From the NCBI RefSeq assembly GCF_011044495.1, contig NZ_CP049143.1:6324001-6388000 (forward strand): a stretch of 64,000 nt of DNA, written 5' to 3'. Source of the stretch: Roseimicrobium sp. ORNL1 (GTDB lineage: Bacteria > Verrucomicrobiota > Verrucomicrobiia > Verrucomicrobiales > Verrucomicrobiaceae). This document shows positions 58,775-64,000 of this stretch, in pieces. The translations under genes and the position numbers were made by a program. The first letter of the stretch is position 1. Every line of letters starts with the position of its first letter. The notes under the pieces were generated by a model, which searched no databases, was not told the DNA's origin, and saw nothing but the letters and a program-made list of their open reading frames with translations.

Positions 58775-59974
58775 ATGAGTCAGCAAACGGAAGGCTCCCC
58801 CAACCTGCCGGGCGGCGCATACTCCGAGCTCGTCATCGGACCTTATGATGAGACACGCGTGCAGGCAGCGGCGACGCGCGCCCATGATCACTTGCGCGGA
58901 AAGGCGGGCATCGCTTTTGTTTTTGTCTCGTGTGACTACGAGCCGCACGTGCATGACCTGACGGAGCTCATCCAGATTCATGCCCGCTGTCCGCACGTAG
59001 TGGGCTGCTCCGCCGGCGGACTCATCGGCACCGGCCATGAGGATGAAAATGAAAGCGGCTTCTCACTGCTCGTCCTGCAAGTGCCGCAGGACGAAGTGGC
59101 CGTCTTCGAACTGCCACCAGAATCCACCGGTCCGGTGTGGGAGCAGGCAAAGCGCTTCAATCGTGACGAGGCCAATGGGTGGATCCTGCTGGGGAATCCC
59201 GTCATGCTCGGCGAGGACTGGATGGGCCGATGGAATGAAGCCATGGGCGGCACCCCTACCTACGGTGGCTTGGTGAGTGGCAGCTTCCGCGGGGAAGAAC
59301 TCTTCGTTTTCACCGACAAGGAACTGAGTGCCGCGGCGGCCATTGCCATCGGCATCCGGGGAGATCTGCATTTTGGCGGGCTCGTGAGCCAGGGCTGCCG
59401 TCCCATCGGCGAACCGCTCACCATCACCAAGGCCGATCACAATTTGATTCACCAACTCGCCTCCGTGAATGCTTATGAGCAGCTCCAGGCGGCGTTTCAC
59501 AGCCTGCCGGATGACCTGCGCGAGAAGGCCCAGGGAAACATCCTCGTGGGACTGGCGATGACGGAGTACGTGGATGAATTCCACACCGGAGATTTCCTCG
59601 TGCGCTCCATCCTCGGCGGCGATCCGAGTCAGGGCATCCTCGCCGTGGGTGCGATGCCGCGCGTCGGCCAGACCATGCAGTTCCAGCTGCGCGATCGCGA
59701 AGCCGCTGACAACGAACTGCGCGAGATGCTGCTGCAGAAGCGGCATGATCTGCGCACACTCCCCTTTGCCGCGCTGCTCTTCGCGTGTGCCGGACGCGGG
59801 AATCAACTCTTCGGCACGCCCAGTCACGATGCGGGCTTGATCCGCGAGGTCTTCGGCGAGGTCCCTCTGGCGGGCTACTTCTGCAACGGAGAAATCGGCA
59901 GCGTGGGCCAGCGGGCGTACCTGCACGGCTTCACCGCCAGCGCCGTCTTGTTCGTACGCCGCGAGGACAGTTGA
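58775..59974 (+). CDS. FIST-domain protein
   Basis: About 399 residues from ATG 58775 (GTG 58760 possible). FIST_N region: VFVSCDYEPHVHDLTELI, VVGCSAGGLIGTGHEDE, GGLVSGSFRG. FIST_C region: GILAVGAMPRVGQTMQFQLRD and the C-terminal LAGYFCNGEIGSVG. FIST proteins are thought to sense small ligands. It follows the kinase gene by about 55 bp, so the two may form a signalling pair. Confidence 0.87.
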   Translation: MSQQTEGSPNLPGGAYSELVIGPYDETRVQAAATRAHDHLRGKAGIAFVFVSCDYEPHVHDLTELIQIHARCPHVVGCSAGGLIGTGHEDENESGFSLLVLQVPQDEVAVFELPPESTGPVWEQAKRFNRDEANGWILLGNPVMLGEDWMGRWNEAMGGTPTYGGLVSGSFRGEELFVFTDKELSAAAAIAIGIRGDLHFGGLVSQGCRPIGEPLTITKADHNLIHQLASVNAYEQLQAAFHSLPDDLREKAQGNILVGLAMTEYVDEFHTGDFLVRSILGGDPSQGILAVGAMPRVGQTMQFQLRDREAADNELREMLLQKRHDLRTLPFAALLFACAGRGNQLFGTPSHDAGLIREVFGEVPLAGYFCNGEIGSVGQRAYLHGFTASAVLFVRREDS

Positions 59975-59998
59975 TTTGAGGCCGGGGCCGCCCGGGTT

Positions 59999-60451
59999 TC
60001 AGGCGGCCTTGGGCAGCATGGTGTAGGGCACCACCAGAACTGGGCAAGTCGTCTTGCGCAGCACGGCATCCGTCACGCTTCCCACGAGCAAATGGTAAAG
60101 CGCTCCGTGCCCGTGGGATCCCATGACGATCAGGCCCGCATGGACGTGCCTGGCCTCGCGCAGAATCACCTCTGCAGTCGAGCCTTCGAAATGCAGGTAA
60201 CCCGCAGCCAGTCCACGGGAGGCAAGGTCCGAGCGAATTTTCTCCAGCTTCTCATGATCCTCCTTGAAGTCGCGCTCCACGGCCTCCTGCACCACCACCG
60301 GGCCCGCTTCAAAACCGACAAACGCTGGATCCGGCAGCGCTACATGGAGGAGGGTAATTTCATCACCTCTCGCCTCGGCAAGCGATGCTGCGGTCTCCAC
60401 CACTTTCGAACTAATGTCCGAGAAATCCACGGGAACAAGAATCGTGCTCAT
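59999..60451 (-). CDS. universal stress protein (UspA family)
   Basis: About 150 residues from MSTILVPVDFS at 60451. The C-terminal nucleotide-binding signature GLIVMGSHGHGALYHLLVGSVTDAVLRK with the VLVVPY tail is typical of ATP-binding UspA proteins. Cytosolic, single domain. Convergent with the FIST gene. Confidence 0.88.
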   Translation of the reverse strand: MSTILVPVDFSDISSKVVETAASLAEARGDEITLLHVALPDPAFVGFEAGPVVVQEAVERDFKEDHEKLEKIRSDLASRGLAAGYLHFEGSTAEVILREARHVHAGLIVMGSHGHGALYHLLVGSVTDAVLRKTTCPVLVVPYTMLPKAA

Positions 60452-60601
60452 AGGCTTGGCGTGGTTGTTCAATCAAGTCTGACCACCCAAACAGGCGATC
60501 CATTCGAGAAAAGATGCGGTCGGAGAGCCCGATTCTTTCTGTTTTAAGAATGATTCACGGGCCGCAGCGGCATCACCCCTGGGGCCACTCTGCGCATCGC
60601 T

Positions 60602-61627
60602 TCAGGCTGCCACCACCATCACCAGCACAGGCACGGCTATCGCCACGTCCGCCAGCACGTGACACAGCTCCGGGGACATGCGCTTCGCGAGATGATGCAC
60701 CACGCCCAACAGGATGGTGCTGAGCAGCACTGCCACTGAGAAAAGAAAGAGCGACAGAGGCATCTTGTGGCTCAGCGTCCAGCTCACCGCCACCGCCAGC
60801 GAAACCAGCAGCATAGGATACAGGCGCGCGATGTGCGGCCACATTTGGGTGATGCCATCCGGATCGGGATGCGTCTTCGCCGCACGCTCGTAGCAGGAAA
60901 CGGCGATGCAGTTCAGCGAGCACAGAAGCGCCAGCATCAGCACCTCCGGTGAGAAAGGATGCGCCCGCTGATCGCCGGCGAAAAAATTCACGCTCAGTGA
61001 ACTGCCAAGGGCAAAGAGATAGCCGCACACGACCTCCTTCGGAAGGATGCGGAATGAGTCCCCCGCACGCCGTCCCACTGCGAGCGCGAGGAGCGCCATC
61101 AGCACGGTGCCATACAGAATCTTGAATGGCACAGGCAATGGCAGCGACCACAAAAGCACTCCTCCCATCGTGCATGCCACGATGTTTCCCACCGTGTAAA
61201 TCGCACGATTCCCGCGCGCTGCGAAGTGCAGCAGATACAGCCCGACAATGAATCCCAGAGCCAGGCCACGCCAGAAGATGCCTTCGGGGATTTCCGCAAG
61301 CGCAAGCCATAGCGTCGTGAGTCCTCCTGCCGGCACCACCAGAAAAAGAAACAAGCGGCGATGCCTGCGGTAAAACGCATGGCGGGCGGACAGAGGTTTC
61401 CCCTGCGGGATCGACATGCCATCCAGCACGCGGTCCAGCACATAAATGAGCCACACCACGAGGAAGAGAATCCAGTACACCGAAGGGGGCATCGCCACCT
61501 TGTGCGCCCGCGCGAGTGCCGCCTGACAGAGCACCGCCACGATGGGCGCATCCAGGCTCAGCACATTCGGCCACAGCCACCAGGGGATGGCTGGCTGATC
61601 TGCTGCGGAAACGGTGGCCGAAGACAC
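60602..61627 (-). CDS. UbiA-like polytopic membrane protein
   Basis: A 341-residue protein with eight to nine hydrophobic helices. WLIYVLDRVLDG near residue 60 resembles the first Asp-rich motif of UbiA prenyltransferases. A second such motif is not clear, so catalysis is uncertain. It is divergent from the SixA-like gene. Confidence 0.65.
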   Translation of the reverse strand: MSSATVSAADQPAIPWWLWPNVLSLDAPIVAVLCQAALARAHKVAMPPSVYWILFLVVWLIYVLDRVLDGMSIPQGKPLSARHAFYRRHRRLFLFLVVPAGGLTTLWLALAEIPEGIFWRGLALGFIVGLYLLHFAARGNRAIYTVGNIVACTMGGVLLWSLPLPVPFKILYGTVLMALLALAVGRRAGDSFRILPKEVVCGYLFALGSSLSVNFFAGDQRAHPFSPEVLMLALLCSLNCIAVSCYERAAKTHPDPDGITQMWPHIARLYPMLLVSLAVAVSWTLSHKMPLSLFLFSVAVLLSTILLGVVHHLAKRMSPELCHVLADVAIAVPVLVMVVAA

Positions 61628-61808
61628 AGCCCGTATCTTCAGGGAACGGCAGGGGAATGTCCACCCATTTGACCTTTGCTTTGCGCTCGCATCATGGCAT
61701 TATTTGTGCCACGGTTTTGAAATCCGCCAGCCAACCATTTGGCCCGGCCTTCCAAGTCTGCACGACTGGATTTCCTTGTTGTCAGCTCTCTTCCTTTTCC
61801 CAGAACGA

Positions 61809-62405
61809 ATGAAATATCTTACCGTCATCCGGCACGCCAAGTCTGACTGGAGCACCGGAGTGAGCGATCACGAACGACCGCTGAATGAACGGGGACTGAG
61901 GAACGCGCCGGTGGTGGCGAGGTTTCTGGGAAGAACGTATTTGGGCACGAACGAAACGCCCGCCCTGCTGCCACGTCCGGAGCGTCTCGTCACGAGCACC
62001 GCGATGCGCGCCAAGACGACCGCGCGCATCATGCAGGAGGAACTCGGCTACAATCCCGGCATCGTGGTGGAAGAATCCCGCGTCTACCTCGCCGAGGCCA
62101 AAGCGCTGCTGGCCATTGTCCGCGAGTTCGACGATGCCTGGAGCCACGTGATGCTCTTTGGCCACAATGATGGACTCAGCGACTTCGTGCGAAAACTGCT
62201 CCAGCGTGATCATCTCGGCAAAAGCATGCCCACCTGTGCTGCCGCACTGCTGGAGATCCCGTGGCCTTCGTGGGCCGCGGTGGATTGGAATGAAGCCAGG
62301 CTCGTGGGCTATGTCACTCCGAGGTTGATTGAAAAACGCTTCCCCGAGAGTGAGCGCGTGGGTGAGGACTCCAAGCCAGCCGTAGACGAGTCTCCAAGTC
62401 AATAG
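61809..62405 (+). CDS. SixA-type histidine phosphatase
   Basis: 198 residues from MKYLTVIRHAKSDWS at 61809. RHAKSDW (phosphohistidine motif), RPLNERG and VTSTAMRAKTTA, then the second His in LFGHNDGLSDF, match SixA phosphatases of the histidine phosphatase superfamily. They can dephosphorylate His-containing phosphotransfer proteins. Its own role is not established. Confidence 0.85.
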   Translation: MKYLTVIRHAKSDWSTGVSDHERPLNERGLRNAPVVARFLGRTYLGTNETPALLPRPERLVTSTAMRAKTTARIMQEELGYNPGIVVEESRVYLAEAKALLAIVREFDDAWSHVMLFGHNDGLSDFVRKLLQRDHLGKSMPTCAAALLEIPWPSWAAVDWNEARLVGYVTPRLIEKRFPESERVGEDSKPAVDESPSQ

Positions 62406-62407
62406 AC

Positions 62408-62437
62408 AAAAAAAAGCAGGTGGGATGTGCCACCTGC
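62408..62437 (-). terminator. terminator of the nucleotide-sugar dehydrogenase gene
   Basis: Stem GCAGGTGG/CCACCTGC with a 6-nt loop; eight A on the plus strand before it become eight T on the minus strand. It lies just after the minus-strand gene ending at 62470. Confidence 0.85.
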
Positions 62438-62469
62438 TGTTGCGTGAGTTTCGTGAGAGCTGAGGAACC

Positions 62470-63774
62470 CTATTGCCAGCAGACGCCCTCGTAGTTCCAC
62501 GAGAGCGTCTTGAGTTCCCGCCAGCCGTTCACGTCGATCGCCCACTGATCTTTCCGCACCACGGATTGCAGTTGCTCTGGCTTCGCTACTTTTTGCGCCG
62601 CGACGATGATGTCGCATTTCGCAATCACCTCCTCCGGCGTGTCGCGGAGAAGTTGTGTCAGGTGGGGCATGCGTCGTGAAATTTCAGCTTCATTCGCGCC
62701 CACCAGCTTTGCGGGATTCAGGTTCGCATCATAGACATGAATCTCATACCCCCGGCCAAGAAGCGTCTCGGCTACGGAAACCATGGGACTACCGCGCAGG
62801 TCATCCGTATCCTTCTTGAACGACAATCCCAAGATGCCCACCTTACGGCTCGGCTTGGAGGTGATCATCTTCAGCAGCCAGTCGAGATGCGCCTGATTTG
62901 AGTTCAGCACATTGTCCAGCACCGGCAGGCTCACGCCTTCCATGCGGGCAAAGGAACCCAGCGCGCTCACGTCCTTGGGCAGACAGGAACCACCAAAGGG
63001 ATTCCCCGGCTTCATGTAGTAGCGTGAGATGTTGAGCCTCTCATCGCGGCAGAGCACATCCATCACCTGCGCGCCATCCACGCCCACGTGGCGGGCGATG
63101 CGGCCAATCTCGTTGGCAAATCCCACCTTGAGCGCGTGGAAGTAGTTGCAGGAGTACTTGATCATCTCCGCGCCTTCCCACGCAAGGATCTCGGCATTCT
63201 CACCCAGCAACTCCAGCGGTTCGCGACCGATGACATTGCTGCCATCATGCGTGCCCACCACGCAGAGAGAGGGTACACGAAAGTCCTTCACCGCGGTGCC
63301 TTCCCGGAGGAACTCGGGACAGTAGTAGATGGTGACCTGTCCCGCCTTCAGGAGATCCGCGAAGAAATCCTGCACCATCGAGCGCGTGCTGCCAGGCAGC
63401 ATGGTGCTGCGGAAAATGATCACATGCGGACTGCCCTTGGCGCGGATGCCATCCGCAATCTGCAGGGACACCTTGCGCACGAAGTCGAGATTCAGCCGTC
63501 CAGATTCGAGCGAGGGAGTGCCCACGCATATGATGGAGACATCCGAGGAGCGTACGGCTTCGAGGGAATCGGTGGTGGCGCGCAACCGGCCCGCATCCTT
63601 CGCGGCGCGCATGAGTTCGTCCAGCTCTGGTTCCACGATGGGAGAGAGCCCATCATTGAAGGCCTGCACCTTGGGTTCCTGCACATCCGCCCCGATGATG
63701 GAGTGTCCGCGCTCCGACAGGCAGGCGGCAGTGACGGCGCCCACATAACCCAAACCGAAGATGGATACGTTCAT
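62470..63774 (-). CDS. UDP-glucose/GDP-mannose dehydrogenase family protein
   Basis: 434 residues from MNVSIFGLGYVG at 63774. GLGYVGAVTAACL binds NAD, CVGTPS and FRSTMLPGS follow, and the catalytic Cys lies in NPFGGSCLPKD near 265. The C-terminal domain has GLSFKKDTDDLRGSP. The enzyme oxidises a sugar nucleotide to its uronic acid for exopolysaccharide, with GDP-mannose dehydrogenase-like features (YYMKPGNPFGGSCLPKD). Confidence 0.9.
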   Translation of the reverse strand: MNVSIFGLGYVGAVTAACLSERGHSIIGADVQEPKVQAFNDGLSPIVEPELDELMRAAKDAGRLRATTDSLEAVRSSDVSIICVGTPSLESGRLNLDFVRKVSLQIADGIRAKGSPHVIIFRSTMLPGSTRSMVQDFFADLLKAGQVTIYYCPEFLREGTAVKDFRVPSLCVVGTHDGSNVIGREPLELLGENAEILAWEGAEMIKYSCNYFHALKVGFANEIGRIARHVGVDGAQVMDVLCRDERLNISRYYMKPGNPFGGSCLPKDVSALGSFARMEGVSLPVLDNVLNSNQAHLDWLLKMITSKPSRKVGILGLSFKKDTDDLRGSPMVSVAETLLGRGYEIHVYDANLNPAKLVGANEAEISRRMPHLTQLLRDTPEEVIAKCDIIVAAQKVAKPEQLQSVVRKDQWAIDVNGWRELKTLSWNYEGVCWQ

Positions 63775-63919
63775 GATTGGAAAAGGATGGCACTGCCTAA
63801 ACCCAAGGATTGGCATTCACGCAACTGCGGAGAAAGAATCCGGGGCAAGTTTTGCAATAGGTCTGGAGGTCCCACTCATGAAGACCAGCTTCATCTGAAG
63901 CGGCAGCCCGGTGTTCTTA

Positions 63920-63945
63920 CCGGTCATAAATAACCCGCTTTTGCG
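63920..63945 (-). terminator. terminator-like hairpin
   Basis: CCCGC-TTTT-GCGGG hairpin. Read on the minus strand it is followed by TTATTTAT, and it lies between the partial gene at the right edge and the dehydrogenase gene. Confidence 0.5.
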
Positions 63946-63960
63946 GGCTGCCTTCCGCAC

Positions 63961-64000
63961 TCAGGAGGCGAATGCTTTCTCCACCCAGTCGCACAAGATG
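63961..64000 (-). CDS. C-terminal end of a gene cut by the window edge
   Basis: On the minus strand the last residues are ILCDWVEKAFAS followed by TGA at 63961-63963. The tail resembles the C-terminus of sugar-nucleotide epimerases, but 12 residues are too few for a call. It is co-directional with the nucleotide-sugar dehydrogenase. Confidence 0.35.
   Translation of the reverse strand, partial: ILCDWVEKAFAS

Overview
The window looks like chromosomal DNA of a G+C-rich member of the Verrucomicrobiota, probably Verrucomicrobiales. The evidence is a long DUF1080/SGNH/PVC-type haem protein at the left edge, a DUF1501 / DUF1549-DUF1553 / WD40-cytochrome operon, a giant Ser/Thr kinase with Sel1 repeats and many Tat or Sec signal peptides. 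This placement comes from gene content only.

Layout. 1-19 kb: envelope and housekeeping genes (PVC haem protein, LpxH-like phosphatase, glycosyltransferases, class A PBP, nadC, ABC exporter, L,D-transpeptidase) with small SMI1-type and unknown genes. 19.2-27.1 kb: a tightly coupled minus-strand five-gene cluster with a MoxR ATPase, a vWA-like/beta-propeller protein and partners, matching the MoxR-vWA-beta-propeller ternary conflict systems. 27.3-30.5 kb: DMP19-like and immunity-like genes, then dps. 30.7-38.2 kb: the DUF1501 / DUF1549 / WD40-cytochrome operon. 38.15-52.1 kb: an RNA-centred island. 52.2-64 kb: membrane and lipoprotein genes, the giant kinase, a FIST protein, UspA, a UbiA-like protein, a SixA-type phosphatase and a nucleotide-sugar dehydrogenase.

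The island is the most unusual part. It starts with a leader (palindrome, terminators, hairpins) and then a plus-strand array of 35 tRNA genes (39055-42990) with anticodons for all 20 amino acids. Isotype identity elements are kept (G3-U70 in both Ala, G-1:C73 in His, C1-A72 in one Met, long variable arms in Ser and Tyr). However, 34 of 35 carry G instead of U at T-loop position 55, and about 30 carry AG instead of GG in the D-loop, which amounts to a coordinated rebuilding of the tRNA elbow. Seven Y-RNA-like genes follow (42994-44053). They share a basal helix with an invariant bulged pyrimidine and strong base-pair covariation. At least two enclose a circularly permuted tRNA-like module with canonical loops. 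Next come a TROVE/Ro60 protein, an RNA ligase, an SPFH/slipin protein, an RlaP-type nucleotidyltransferase, a divergent aldo/keto reductase, RtcB and an HNH protein. Further structured RNA candidates lie between these genes.

My reading (inference) is that the island couples Ro60/Y-RNA surveillance and RNA ligation/repair to a reserve or decoy tRNA set whose altered elbow could evade elbow-recognising enzymes or tRNA-cleaving effectors. Expression, charging and ribosome use of these tRNAs cannot be judged from sequence.
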